Positions 8,201-16,338 of a stretch of 18,352 nucleotides of DNA are shown one piece after another; position 1 is the stretch's first letter; each line of letters begins with the position of its first letter. The notes beneath the pieces were generated by a model. It made no database searches, had not been told where the DNA came from, and worked only from the letters and a program-made list of their open reading frames with translations. The position numbers and the translations under genes were made by a program. Source of the DNA: SHLJ01 sp041618535 (GTDB lineage Bacteria; Bacteroidota; Bacteroidia; Flavobacteriales; Flavobacteriaceae); contig JBFKFP010000047.1 in NCBI GenBank assembly GCA_041618535.1, forward strand, positions 1-18,352, read 5' to 3'.

Positions 8201-9596
8201 GCTGAATTGCCTTACCCTCGATCAGTTTAGGCTGGAATGCCTGAATACCCAATCGGTGGAGTGTAGGAGCACGGTTAAGCAATACCGGGTGTCCTTTTAA
8301 TACATTTTCAAGGATATCCCATACAACGGGCTCTCGCCTGTCGATGATCTTCTTGGCCGATTTAACGGTCTTTACAATTCCTCTTTCAATCAGTTTCCTG
8401 ATAATAAAAGGCTTATATAGTTCGGCTGCCATGTTCTTGGGCAGACCACATTCGTATAATTTCAATTCAGGTCCAACAACGATCACAGACCGTGCAGAGT
8501 AATCAACACGTTTACCGAGCAGGTTCTGACGGAATCGCCCTTGCTTTCCTTTAAGTGAGTCGGAAAGGGATTTAAGCGGACGGTTCGAATCTGTTTTAAC
8601 CGCAGAAGATTTCCTGGTGTTATCAAAGAGGGAATCAACAGATTCCTGCAACATACGCTTCTCATTTCTGAGGATCACTTCTGGGGCCTTGATCTCAACC
8701 AATCGCTTAAGACGGTTGTTCCTTATTATCACCCTTCTGTAAAGATCATTCAGGTCTGATGTGGCAAAACGGCCACCATCAAGTGGAACGAGAGGACGCA
8801 ATTCAGGCGGAATGACAGGAACCACCTTCATGATCATCCACTCCGGGTTGTTTTCCCTGTTATCATTAGCCTCACGGAACGCCTCAACAACCTGAAGCCT
8901 TTTGAGTGCTTCTGTTTTGCGTTGCTTTGAGGTTTCGTTGTTTGCCTTGTGCCTAAGTTCGTAGGAAAGCTCATCAAGATTAATCCTAGAGAGCAGATCT
9001 ATCAAACACTCCGCACCCATTTTCGCGATGAACTTATTCGGATCAGAGTCATCAAGGTATTGATTTTCCTGAGGAAGGGATTCCAGGATATTCAGATATT
9101 CTTCCTCAGTCAGAAAGTCCATCTTCTGGAGAGCTTCTCCTTCAGCATTTACGGCTGTACCCGGTTGAATAACCACATATCTTTCATAATAAATGATCAT
9201 ATCCAGCTTCTTGGAGGGAAGCCCAAGGAGATAACCGATCTTATTCGGCAGGGAACGGAAGTACCAGATGTGTGCAACAGGCACTACAAGGTTGATGTGA
9301 CCAACCCGGTCACGACGAACCTTTTTCTCTGTAACCTCTACCCCACAACGGTCACAAACAATTCCTTTATATCGAATACGCTTATACTTACCGCAGGCAC
9401 ACTCATAATCTTTAACCGGGCCAAAGATACGCTCGCAGAACAATCCGTCCCTCTCAGGTTTGTGTGTCCTGTAGTTGATAGTTTCAGGTTTAAGTACTTC
9501 GCCGCGAGAAGCCGCAAGGATAGACTCTGGCGAGGCCAAACCGATCGAGATCTTGTTAAATCTCTGAACTGTATTCTTATCTTGTTTTCTTGCCAT
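5295..9596 (-). CDS. rpoC: DNA-directed RNA polymerase beta' subunit
   Basis: Beta' forms half of the RNA polymerase clamp and carries the catalytic metal site. The 1433-residue product is complete. The N-terminal zinc site is Cys66, Cys68, Cys81 and Cys84. The catalytic motif NADFDGDQM places the Mg-binding aspartates at 477, 479 and 481. The second zinc site is Cys825, Cys899, Cys906 and Cys909, with the same 74-residue first interval as in E. coli. The rudder and clamp segment KQGRFRQNLLGKRVDYSARS is near residues 351-370. The start MARKQDKN at 9596 fits the family N-terminus. It follows rpoB after 33 bases, so the two are co-transcribed. No truncation or unusual insertion was noticed. The transcript ends in two hairpins, the second an intrinsic terminator. 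Confidence 0.99.
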   Translation of the reverse strand: MARKQDKNTVQRFNKISIGLASPESILAASRGEVLKPETINYRTHKPERDGLFCERIFGPVKDYECACGKYKRIRYKGIVCDRCGVEVTEKKVRRDRVGHINLVVPVAHIWYFRSLPNKIGYLLGLPSKKLDMIIYYERYVVIQPGTAVNAEGEALQKMDFLTEEEYLNILESLPQENQYLDDSDPNKFIAKMGAECLIDLLSRINLDELSYELRHKANNETSKQRKTEALKRLQVVEAFREANDNRENNPEWMIMKVVPVIPPELRPLVPLDGGRFATSDLNDLYRRVIIRNNRLKRLVEIKAPEVILRNEKRMLQESVDSLFDNTRKSSAVKTDSNRPLKSLSDSLKGKQGRFRQNLLGKRVDYSARSVIVVGPELKLYECGLPKNMAAELYKPFIIRKLIERGIVKTVKSAKKIIDRREPVVWDILENVLKGHPVLLNRAPTLHRLGIQAFQPKLIEGKAIQLHPLVCTAFNADFDGDQMAVHLPLGPEAILEAQLLMLASHNILNPANGSPITVPSQDMVLGLYYMTKMRKSTKDNAVKGEGLTFYSPEEVIIAYNEGRVDLNAQIKVRVMDFNEDGDLTRQVIETTVGRVLFNEQVPGRAGFVNEVLTKKSLRDIIGKILKVTSVPETSKFLDEIKDLGYKFAFQGGLSFSLGDIIIPAEKQTMIDDANKQVDGIMANYNMGLITNNERYNQVIDIWTSTNAELTELSMKRISEDQQGFNSVYMMLDSGARGSKEQIRQLTGMRGLMAKPKKSTAGGGEIIENPILSNFKEGLSILEYFISTHGARKGLADTALKTADAGYLTRRLVDVSQDVIVNIEDCGTLRGVTIKPLKKNEEIVETLEERISGRVALHDIYHPNTEELLVEAGELISDELAKIIDDSPIESVEARSPLTCEAKKGICTKCYGQNLATGKMVQRGEAVGVIAAQSIGEPGTQLTLRTFHVGGIAGNISEENKIIAKYDGRAEIEDLRTVKGEDAEGNKVDIVISRSSELKLVDDKTGITLSTNNIPYGSTIFVKDGSKLKSGDVVCQWDPYNGVIISEFSGKIKYENIEQGITYQVEIDEQTGFQEKVIVESRNKKLIPTLHIEDSKGNTVRSYNLPVGAHLMIDDGEKITIGKILVKIPRKSAKTGDITGGLPRVTELFEARNPSNPAVVSEIDGVVSFGKIKRGNREVIVESKIGEVKKYLVKLSNQILVQENDYVKAGMPLSDGSITPADILNIKGPSAVQQYLVNEVQEVYRLQGVKINDKHFEVVVRQMMRKVEINDSGDTIFLENQLVHTSDFIEENDEIFGKKVVEDAGDSVNLKQGQIITSRELRDENSLLRREDKNLVVARDARPATATPILQGITRASLQTKSFISAASFQETTKVLNEAAVNGKIDTLEGLKENVIVGHKIPSGTGMRNYDNIIVGSKEEFDEMMQAKEEMNYN

Positions 9597-9629
9597 AATA
9601 TTTATGGTTGAAATATTTAATTGTTTTGT

Positions 9630-12600
9630 CTACTCTTCTAATCTAATATCTAATCCAAGGCCTTTCAATTCATGCATCAATACATTGAATGATTCCGGAA
9701 GTCCGGGTTCTGGCATGGGCTCACCTTTAACAATGGCCTCATACGTTTTGGCACGACCTATTACATCATCCGATTTAACGGTAAGAATTTCACGCAGGGT
9801 ACTTGAAGCACCATATGCCTCCAGGGCCCATACTTCCATCTCACCAAATCGCTGTCCACCAAATTGAGCTTTACCTCCAAGAGGTTGCTGGGTAATCAGC
9901 GAGTATGGTCCGATAGACCTGGCGTGCATCTTGTCATCAACCATATGGCCGAGTTTAAGCATGTATATCACACCTACTGTAGCAGCCTGGTCAAATCGTT
10001 GTCCAGTTCCACCGTCATATAAATAGGTATGTCCGTAAAGCGGAACACCTGCCTCATCTGTCAGCTCATTTATCTGATCGATTGTTGCACCGTCAAAAAT
10101 TGGAGTAGCAAACGCTTTGTTCAAATTCTGACCTGCCCAACCTAAAACGGTCTCATATATCTGTCCAATGTTCATACGGGATGGTACACCAAGTGGATTT
10201 AAAACGATATCCACCGGAGAACCGTCTTCAAGGAACGGCATATCTTCCTCACGAACTATTCTCGCAACGATACCCTTGTTCCCGTGTCGTCCGGCCATCT
10301 TATCCCCGACTTTCAGCTTACGCTTTTTGGCGATATATACCTTGGCAAGCTTGATGATTCCCGATGGTAACTCATCACCGACTGAAATGGTGAATTTTTC
10401 ACGTCTCAAGGATCCCTGAAGATCGTTCTCCTTGATCTTGTAATTGTGAATCAATTCTGAAACCAGGTCGTTGATCTTCTTATCGGTCGTCCATTTTCCT
10501 GAAACGAGGTGAGCATAATCATCAACGGCATTGAGCATCTTAAGGGTAAATTTCTTTCCTTTGGGAAATACTTCCTCACCCAGGTCATTAAAGACACCCT
10601 GGGCAGTCTTACCACCAACTATTGCAAATAGCTTTTCAACGAGAATAGATTTCAATTCGTCAAACTTCTTGTCATAAACCTCTTCCAGCTGTGCAATATC
10701 TTCCTTGTCCTTCGCTCGTTTTCTCTTATCCTTTATGGCTCTTGAAAAGAGTTTTTTATCGATCACAACACCGTGAAGGGATGGTGAGGCCTTTAGCGAT
10801 GCATCTTTTACATCACCAGCCTTATCACCGAAGATCGCCCTCAAGAGCTTTTCTTCCGGAGTAGGATCACTTTCTCCCTTCGGGGTGATCTTACCAATAA
10901 GAATGTCACCAGGCTTGATCTCGGCTCCAATCCTTATCATTCCATGCTCATCAAGATCTTTCGTCGCTTCCTCAGAAACGTTAGGAATATCATTAGTCAG
11001 TTCTTCGTTACCCAATTTGGTATCACGAACTTCGAGCGCATACTCATCTATGTGAATCGAGGTAAAGATATCATCGCGCACAACTTTTTCAGAGATCACG
11101 ATCGCATCCTCAAAGTTGTAACCTTTCCACGGCATAAATGCCACTTTCATGTTACGTCCGAGAGCCAGTTCACCATTCTTAGTAGCATATCCCTCACAGA
11201 GAACCTGCCCTTTGACAACCTTATCCCCTTTTCTGACAATCGGTTTCAGGTTGATAGAGGTTCCCTGGTTTGTTTTTCTGAACTTTGTAAGCGGATAAGA
11301 TTTGCTTTCGCTGTCAAAACTCACCATGGCCTCCTCTTCGGTACGGTCATATTTTATAACGATCTCGTCAGCATCCACATATTCAACAACTCCATTTCCT
11401 TCAGCATTGATCAAAACACGGGAATCTGAGGCCACCTGGCGCTCAAGTCCGGTACCAACTATAGGAGCTTCGGGTCTTAACAACGGAACTGCCTGACGCA
11501 TCATGTTCGATCCCATCAACGCACGGTTAGCATCGTCATGCTCAAGGAATGGAATAAGTGAAGCTGAGATTGAAGATATCTGGTTAGGTGCCACGTCCGT
11601 ATAGTGTACCTGCGTGGGTTCAACAACAGGGAAATCACCTTCCATACGGGCAATGACCTTGTCGTGAATGATCTTACCATTCTTATCAACCTCGACAGTC
11701 GCCTGAGCGATCAATCTGTCTTCCTCCTCCTCAGCACTTAGGTAGACCGGATCACCCTTGATATCGACAACTCCTTTTTCCACAGGTCGGTAAGGAGTTT
11801 CGATGAATCCCATTGAATTCACCTTGGCATAAACCGAAAGTGATGAGATCAGACCGATATTCGGACCTTCTGGCGTCTCGATAGGACAAAGCCTTCCATA
11901 GTGGGTATAATGAACGTCACGAACCTCAAATCCGGCGCGCTCACGCGACAGACCACCCGGACCTAATGCAGAAAGACGTCTTTTATGCGTCAATTCAGCC
12001 AACGGGTTCGTCTGGTCCATAAACTGAGAAAGCTGGTTGGTCCCGAAGAATGAATTGATCACGGAAGAGAGCGTTTTCGCATTGATCAGGTCAATAGGTG
12101 TAAACACCTCATTATCCCTTACATTCATTCGTTCTCGTATGGTCCTCGCCATCCTGGCAAGACCTACTCCAAATTGAGATGACAACTGCTCACCCACTGT
12201 ACGTACGCGACGGTTGGAAAGGTGGTCAATGTCATCAATCTCAGCCTTGGAATTGATCAGTTCGATCAGGTATTTTATAATGGTTATAATATCTTCTTTG
12301 GTAAGCACCTGCTTATCAAGACCGATATCGAGCCCTAATTTTTTATTCATTCTGTAACGGCCAACCTCACCAAGACTATAGCGCTGATCGCTGAAGAATA
12401 GCTTATCAATGATTCCACGGGCAGTTTCCTCATCTGGTGGTTCGGCATTACGCAATTGACGGTAGATATGCTCAACCGCCTCTTTTTCAGAGTTTGTCGG
12501 ATCCTTCTGAAGAGTATTGTGGATAATGGCATAGTCAGCCATCTGGTTATCCTCTTTATGCAGCAGAATGGTTTTTGAACCCGATTCAAGGATCTCCTCT

Positions 12601-13442
12601 ATATGCTCTTTTTCAAGTACGGTATCCCTGTCAAGAACGATTTCGTTTCGTTCTATGGACACCACTTCTCCTGTATCCTCGTCAACGAAGTCTTCGTGCC
12701 AGGTTTTCAATACACGGGCAGCAAGTTTGCGGCCGAGATATTTTTTAAGTCCGGTTTTGGTGGATTTTACTTCTTCAGCAAGGTCGAAGATCTCCAGGAT
12801 GTCTTTATCCCTTTCATAACCAATTGCCCTGAACAGGGTAGTGACCGGTAATTTTTTCTTCCTGTCGATGTAGGCATACATCACACTATTGATGTCGGTA
12901 GCGAATTCAATCCATGAACCCTTGAACGGGATGACACGGGCGGAATACAATTTTGTACCGTTAGCGTGGAAAGACTGACCAAAGAACACACCAGGTGAAC
13001 GGTGGAGTTGTGAAACCACAACACGTTCCGCACCATTGATAACGAAAGTCCCGCTGGGCGTCATGTAAGGGATTGTTCCCAGGTAGACATCCTGTACGAT
13101 GGTTTCGAAATCTTCATGTTCCGGATCGGTACAATAGAGTTTCAGCCTTGCCTTTAGCGGCACACTGTAGGTCAATCCGCGTTCAATACATTCCTGAATG
13201 GTATATCGAGGAGGATCGATGAAGTAGTCAAGAAATTCCAGCACGAACTGATTTCTTGTATCCGTAATGGGGAAATTCTCCATGAAGGTATTATATAGAC
13301 CTTCATCTTCACGCTCTTCCGATTTCGTTTCTAACTGGAAAAAATCCTGGAAAGACTTGATCTGTATGTCAAGAAAATCAGGATATTCCGTGCGGTTTAC
13401 AATAGAAGAGAAGTTAATTCTTTCAGCTTGTTTTGATTGCAT
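9630..13442 (-). CDS. rpoB: DNA-directed RNA polymerase beta subunit
   Basis: Beta pairs with beta' to form the catalytic cleft and carries the rifampicin pocket. The 1270-residue product is complete, from MQSKQAERINF to a TAG stop at 9632-9630. The rifampicin region runs from FFGTNQLSQFMDQ (from residue 465) into THKRRLSALGPGGLSRERAGF. Gln473, Asp476, His486 and Ser491 match the wild-type E. coli Q513, D516, H526 and S531, so no classical resistance change is present. Thr478 and Ala482 replace E. coli Asn518 and Ser522. The segments CPIETPEGPNIGL and KVGDKMAGRHGNKG are conserved. It lies downstream of rplL across a 126-base spacer with a long hairpin, and is co-transcribed with rpoC. Confidence 0.99.
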   Translation of the reverse strand: MQSKQAERINFSSIVNRTEYPDFLDIQIKSFQDFFQLETKSEEREDEGLYNTFMENFPITDTRNQFVLEFLDYFIDPPRYTIQECIERGLTYSVPLKARLKLYCTDPEHEDFETIVQDVYLGTIPYMTPSGTFVINGAERVVVSQLHRSPGVFFGQSFHANGTKLYSARVIPFKGSWIEFATDINSVMYAYIDRKKKLPVTTLFRAIGYERDKDILEIFDLAEEVKSTKTGLKKYLGRKLAARVLKTWHEDFVDEDTGEVVSIERNEIVLDRDTVLEKEHIEEILESGSKTILLHKEDNQMADYAIIHNTLQKDPTNSEKEAVEHIYRQLRNAEPPDEETARGIIDKLFFSDQRYSLGEVGRYRMNKKLGLDIGLDKQVLTKEDIITIIKYLIELINSKAEIDDIDHLSNRRVRTVGEQLSSQFGVGLARMARTIRERMNVRDNEVFTPIDLINAKTLSSVINSFFGTNQLSQFMDQTNPLAELTHKRRLSALGPGGLSRERAGFEVRDVHYTHYGRLCPIETPEGPNIGLISSLSVYAKVNSMGFIETPYRPVEKGVVDIKGDPVYLSAEEEEDRLIAQATVEVDKNGKIIHDKVIARMEGDFPVVEPTQVHYTDVAPNQISSISASLIPFLEHDDANRALMGSNMMRQAVPLLRPEAPIVGTGLERQVASDSRVLINAEGNGVVEYVDADEIVIKYDRTEEEAMVSFDSESKSYPLTKFRKTNQGTSINLKPIVRKGDKVVKGQVLCEGYATKNGELALGRNMKVAFMPWKGYNFEDAIVISEKVVRDDIFTSIHIDEYALEVRDTKLGNEELTNDIPNVSEEATKDLDEHGMIRIGAEIKPGDILIGKITPKGESDPTPEEKLLRAIFGDKAGDVKDASLKASPSLHGVVIDKKLFSRAIKDKRKRAKDKEDIAQLEEVYDKKFDELKSILVEKLFAIVGGKTAQGVFNDLGEEVFPKGKKFTLKMLNAVDDYAHLVSGKWTTDKKINDLVSELIHNYKIKENDLQGSLRREKFTISVGDELPSGIIKLAKVYIAKKRKLKVGDKMAGRHGNKGIVARIVREEDMPFLEDGSPVDIVLNPLGVPSRMNIGQIYETVLGWAGQNLNKAFATPIFDGATIDQINELTDEAGVPLYGHTYLYDGGTGQRFDQAATVGVIYMLKLGHMVDDKMHARSIGPYSLITQQPLGGKAQFGGQRFGEMEVWALEAYGASSTLREILTVKSDDVIGRAKTYEAIVKGEPMPEPGLPESFNVLMHELKGLGLDIRLEE

Positions 13443-13500
13443 CGACGGACGAGATTTAATTAAAATTTAAAATGATGACGTGTATCGTACTATTATATAC

Positions 13501-13554
13501 ACAAAAGGGTTTAGGCCTTGGAGTGTCGATCTCCAGGCCTAAACCATATTTTGT
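13501..13554 (-). terminator. Long hairpin between rplL and rpoB, likely attenuator or RNase site
   Basis: On the minus strand, the arm at 13545-13531 (GGTTTAGGCCTGGAG) pairs with 13523-13508 with a single bulged A around a 7-base loop. The stem can be extended by ACAAAA (13554-13549) with TTTTGT (13506-13501). The upper stem is followed by C and TTTT, so partial termination is possible. In E. coli this same junction holds an attenuator and an RNase III site; equivalence here is inference. rpoB starts about 60 bases downstream. Confidence 0.75.
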
Positions 13555-13568
13555 AGGTAAGGGTTGGC

Positions 13569-13949
13569 TTACTTAAGCTCAACCTCAGCACCTGCTTCTT
13601 CTAGAGATGACTTAAGACCTTCAGCTTCATCTTTTGATACACCTTCTTTAATTGGGGATGGTGCATTATCAACAAGGCCTTTGGCCTCTTTAAGACCAAG
13701 ACCGGTCAATTCTTTAACCAATTTAACAACAGCTAGTTTAGAAGCACCAGCGGCTTTAAGGATCACGTCAAATTCAGACTTCTCCTCAGCAGCATCTTCA
13801 CCACCAGCAGCTCCGCCACCAGCAGCAACAGCAACTGCAGCAGCAGCTGGCTCAATGCCGTATTCTTCTTTTAATATATCGGCCAACTCGTTTACCTCCT
13901 TAACGGTCAAGTTAACCAACTGTTCTGCAAAATCTTTTAAATCTGCCAT
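13569..13949 (-). CDS. rplL: 50S ribosomal protein L7/L12
   Basis: L7/L12 forms the dimers of the ribosomal stalk that recruit and stimulate translation GTPases such as EF-Tu. The product has 126 residues, normal for the family. Residues 1-33 are the dimerisation domain that binds L10. Residues about 34-57 are an Ala/Gly-rich flexible hinge. Residues 58-126 are the factor-binding domain with the conserved GLGLKEAKGLV at 83-93. The start MADLKDFAEQLV is standard. It lies 56 bases after rplJ, an AT-rich gap, and is followed by the rplL-rpoB hairpin. The stalk needs several L12 copies per ribosome, so this gene is normally expressed more strongly than its neighbours. Confidence 0.98.
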   Translation of the reverse strand: MADLKDFAEQLVNLTVKEVNELADILKEEYGIEPAAAAVAVAAGGGAAGGEDAAEEKSEFDVILKAAGASKLAVVKLVKELTGLGLKEAKGLVDNAPSPIKEGVSKDEAEGLKSSLEEAGAEVELK

Positions 13950-14005
13950 TTTTCTATCGTTTTAATAGTGTTTTTAATATGTGTTATAAAAAGTGCGTAC
14001 TAATT

Positions 14006-14527
14006 TTAACCCTCTTTTTCAGAGAGTGTTTTCAGAATTCCGGATAATTTACCACCTCCAGACTGAAGCGCAGAAATAACATTCTTCGCTGGCGACTGAA
14101 GCAAGGCGATAACATCTCCGATCAATTCTTCTCTTGACTTGATATTAACCAGGGAATCCAGTTTGTCGTCACCCAGGTATATCGCCTCTTCGATGAAAGC
14201 GCCTTTTAAGAGCGGTCTATCAGATTTTTTCCTGAAAGCCTTGATCACCTTTGCAGGTCCATTTCCAGTTTCAGAATACATTACTGATGTGTTCCCTTTT
14301 AAGATAGACGGTAATTCACCGAATTCCTTTTCTGATGCTTCCATTGCTTTTTCAAGCAAGGTATTTTTCACAACCGACAACTTGATCCCGGCCTTAAAAC
14401 AGGCCCTTCTCAAATCTGAGGTCTGTCCTGCGTTCAATCCTGAAATATCGGCCAAATAAATATTGGTGTTCTCCGATAATTGAGCAGTCAAATCTTTGAT
14501 TACTTGTGATTTCTCTTCTCTGGTCAT
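14006..14527 (-). CDS. rplJ: 50S ribosomal protein L10
   Basis: L10 anchors the L7/L12 dimers to the large subunit at the stalk base. The 173-residue product, starting MTREEKSQVIKDLTAQLSE, has the expected N-terminal rRNA-binding domain with NIYLADISGLNAGQTSDLRR. A C-terminal helix for L12 binding follows (ISALQSGGGKLSGILKTLSE). In E. coli, L10 bound to L12 represses its own mRNA through a long leader. Here rplA ends only 12 bases upstream, so no such separate leader exists; any control site would have to lie in the rplA 3' end. A strong ribosome-binding sequence AGGAGGAG at 14551-14544 overlaps the last rplA codons. Confidence 0.98.
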   Translation of the reverse strand: MTREEKSQVIKDLTAQLSENTNIYLADISGLNAGQTSDLRRACFKAGIKLSVVKNTLLEKAMEASEKEFGELPSILKGNTSVMYSETGNGPAKVIKAFRKKSDRPLLKGAFIEEAIYLGDDKLDSLVNIKSREELIGDVIALLQSPAKNVISALQSGGGKLSGILKTLSEKEG

Positions 14528-14529
14528 AA

Positions 14530-14551
14530 TTAAAAGCTTTTAACTCCTCCT
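14530..14551 (-). promoter_or_regulatory. rplJ ribosome-binding region with embedded palindrome
   Basis: On the minus strand AGGAGGAG (14551-14544), which also encodes Arg-Arg at the end of L1, precedes a perfect 14-bp palindrome TTAAAAGCTTTTAA (14543-14530) containing the rplA TAA stop. The ATG follows at 14527. The linear spacing of 16 bases is long for a Shine-Dalgarno. Folding the palindrome would bring it close to the start. Confidence 0.45.
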
Positions 14552-15238
14552 AAATTGGATAGGATCGATTGCAATACTCGGGCTCATTGTACTTGACAAG
14601 TGAATACTTTTCACGTAAGTACCCTTCGCTGCCGTAGGTCTCATTTTGACAAGGGTGGTTATCAGTTCCTGCGCATTTCCGGCGATCTTATCAGGAGCGA
14701 ACGATGCCTTCCCGATAGAAGCATGAATAATACCGGTTTTATCAACTCTAAAATCGATCTTACCGGCTTTAACATCACTGACCGCTTTACCAACATCCAT
14801 AGTAACCGTTCCGGTTTTAGGATTCGGCATCAGTCCGCGCGGACCAAGAATTCGACCCAAGGGACCTAATTTACCCATGACACTTGGCATGGTAATTATT
14901 ACGTCCACGTCGGTCCAACCTCCTTTAATCTTATCAAGATATTCGTCGAGACCAACATAATCGGCCCCGGCTTCTTTGGCTTCATCTTCCTTGTCTGGAG
15001 TAACCAATGCAAGCACTTTGACATCTTTCCCGGTACCATGGGGCAGGGTTACTACGCCACGCACCATCTGGTTCGCCTTCTTCGGGTCAACACCCAAACG
15101 TACAGCGATATCCACAGAGGCATCAAATTTCACATTGGTAATCTCCTTAACCAGTTGAGAAGCTTCTTCAAGGCTGTAGAGTTTGCTCTTATCGATCTTC
15201 TCTGCAGCTTGTTTTTGTTTCTTAGTTAATCTTGCCAT
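14540..15238 (-). CDS. rplA: 50S ribosomal protein L1
   Basis: L1 binds 23S rRNA at the mobile L1 stalk that guides tRNA out of the E site. In E. coli it also represses translation of its own L11-L1 mRNA. The product is 232 residues from the ATG at 15238-15236 (MARLTKKQKQAAEKID). A TTG two codons upstream (15244) is in frame but would add only Met-Lys and is not needed. The family signature is clear: DVIITMPSVMGKLGPLGRILG, then PRGLMPNPKTGTVT. Length and ends match the family, whose E. coli member has 234 residues. It starts 15 bases after rplK and ends 12 bases before rplJ, so all three are co-transcribed and probably translationally coupled. Confidence 0.98.
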   Translation of the reverse strand: MARLTKKQKQAAEKIDKSKLYSLEEASQLVKEITNVKFDASVDIAVRLGVDPKKANQMVRGVVTLPHGTGKDVKVLALVTPDKEDEAKEAGADYVGLDEYLDKIKGGWTDVDVIITMPSVMGKLGPLGRILGPRGLMPNPKTGTVTMDVGKAVSDVKAGKIDFRVDKTGIIHASIGKASFAPDKIAGNAQELITTLVKMRPTAAKGTYVKSIHLSSTMSPSIAIDPIQFRRS

Positions 15239-15253
15239 TTTCAATAAAGAATT

Positions 15254-15694
15254 TTAGTTCGGTGCTTGTCCGCCTTTCACAGTTATACCCATAGACCTGG
15301 CCGTACCAGCAACCATTTTCATAGCCGAATCAACGGTAAACGCATTAAGGTCTACCATCTTATCTTCTGCAATGGTTCTTACCTGATCCCAGGTTACACG
15401 GGCAACTTTCTGCCTGTTCGGTTCACCTGAACCCTTCTTTACCTTGGCCGCTTCCAACAATTGCACTGCAGCTGGAGGTGTTTTAACAACAAATTCAAAT
15501 GATTTGTCCTTATACACCGAGATAACAACCGGCAGGATCTTACCCTGCTTGTCCTGTGTTCTGGCATTGAACTGTTTACAGAACTCCATGATGTTAACTC
15601 CAGCAGCACCTAAAGCGGGTCCAACCGGTGGCGATGGGTTCGCGGCACCTCCCCTTACTTGTAGTTTAACTACTTTATCTAACTCTTTTGCCAT
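15254..15694 (-). CDS. rplK: 50S ribosomal protein L11
   Basis: L11 binds the GTPase-associated region of 23S rRNA, the target of thiostrepton, and is needed for stringent-response signalling. The 146-residue product has the N-terminal domain with the Pro-rich hinge segment GGAANPSPPVGPALGAAGVN at 15-34. The C-terminal RNA-binding domain shows KKGSGEPNRQKVARVTWDQ and a tail ending VAGTARSMGITVKG. Start MAKELDKVVKLQV fits the family. It follows nusG after a 74-base AT-rich gap and precedes rplA by 15 bases. In other bacteria the L11 leader is the L1 repressor site; I could not recognise that structure here. Confidence 0.98.
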   Translation of the reverse strand: MAKELDKVVKLQVRGGAANPSPPVGPALGAAGVNIMEFCKQFNARTQDKQGKILPVVISVYKDKSFEFVVKTPPAAVQLLEAAKVKKGSGEPNRQKVARVTWDQVRTIAEDKMVDLNAFTVDSAMKMVAGTARSMGITVKGGQAPN

Positions 15695-15768
15695 TTTTAA
15701 ACATTTAGTTCTGACACGCCTTTATATTGGAAGCGAAAAGCATGTCTTTATAATTGGTGTAACAATTT

Positions 15769-16338
15769 TTATACTTTTTCAACCTGCATATAGCTAAGCT
15801 CAAGCGGTGTCTTTCTTCCGAAAATCTTTACCATCACCTCAAGCTTGCGCTTTTCCTCATTGATTTTTTCAATAGTTCCGTCGAAGCCGTTGAAAGGACC
15901 GTCAATGACCTTAACTGTCTCTCCAACCACGTAAGGGATTGCCACATTGGCATCTGCCTCAAGTGAAAGCTCATCGACCTTACCAAGCATTCTGTTGACT
16001 TCTGAAGGCCTTAACGGCACCGGATCACCACCTTTTGTTTCACCAAGAAATCCGATCACATTGGTGATAGATTTGATGATGTGTGGAATCTCACCGCTCA
16101 GATTAGCCTTTATCATGATATATCCGGGGAAATAAACCTTTTCCTTGTTTATTTTCTTTCCATTCCTGATCTGGATTACTTTTTCAGTAGGTACGAGCAC
16201 CTCTTCCACGTAATCCTCCAGTCCAAGCCTCGCGATCTCATTTTCGATATAAGTCTTGATCTTATTCTCCTGACCGCTTACCGCTCTAACCACATACCAT
16301 TTTTTTTCTATCCCCTGATCTGTCATGACTGGTTCCAT
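15769..16338 (-). CDS. nusG: Transcription elongation and antitermination factor NusG
   Basis: NusG binds the beta' clamp of elongating polymerase and links it to Rho or to the ribosome. The 189-residue product has an NGN domain from about residue 13 (KKWYVVRAVSGQENKIKTYI, then VYFPGYIMI near 68-76). A C-terminal KOW domain begins near residue 138 (VVGETVKVIDGPFNGFDGTIEKIN). The start is uncertain by four residues: the ATG at 16338 directly abuts the secE stop, while a second ATG at 16326 (MTDQGIEKKW) gives a slightly shorter N-terminus. The zero-base junction with secE suggests translational coupling. Confidence 0.98.
   Translation of the reverse strand: MEPVMTDQGIEKKWYVVRAVSGQENKIKTYIENEIARLGLEDYVEEVLVPTEKVIQIRNGKKINKEKVYFPGYIMIKANLSGEIPHIIKSITNVIGFLGETKGGDPVPLRPSEVNRMLGKVDELSLEADANVAIPYVVGETVKVIDGPFNGFDGTIEKINEEKRKLEVMVKIFGRKTPLELSYMQVEKV

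Noticed and set aside
8949..9611. 220-codon plus-strand frame opposite the rpoC 5' end
   Set aside because: Long antisense frame caused by codon bias in a conserved gene; no start signal or domain.
13564..13965. 133-codon plus-strand frame opposite rplL
   Set aside because: Ser/Ala/Pro-rich antisense shadow of the Ala-rich L7/L12 hinge.
15239..15244. TTG start for rplA giving Met-Lys-Met
   Set aside because: The ATG at 15238 gives the usual L1 N-terminus and needs no alternative start.
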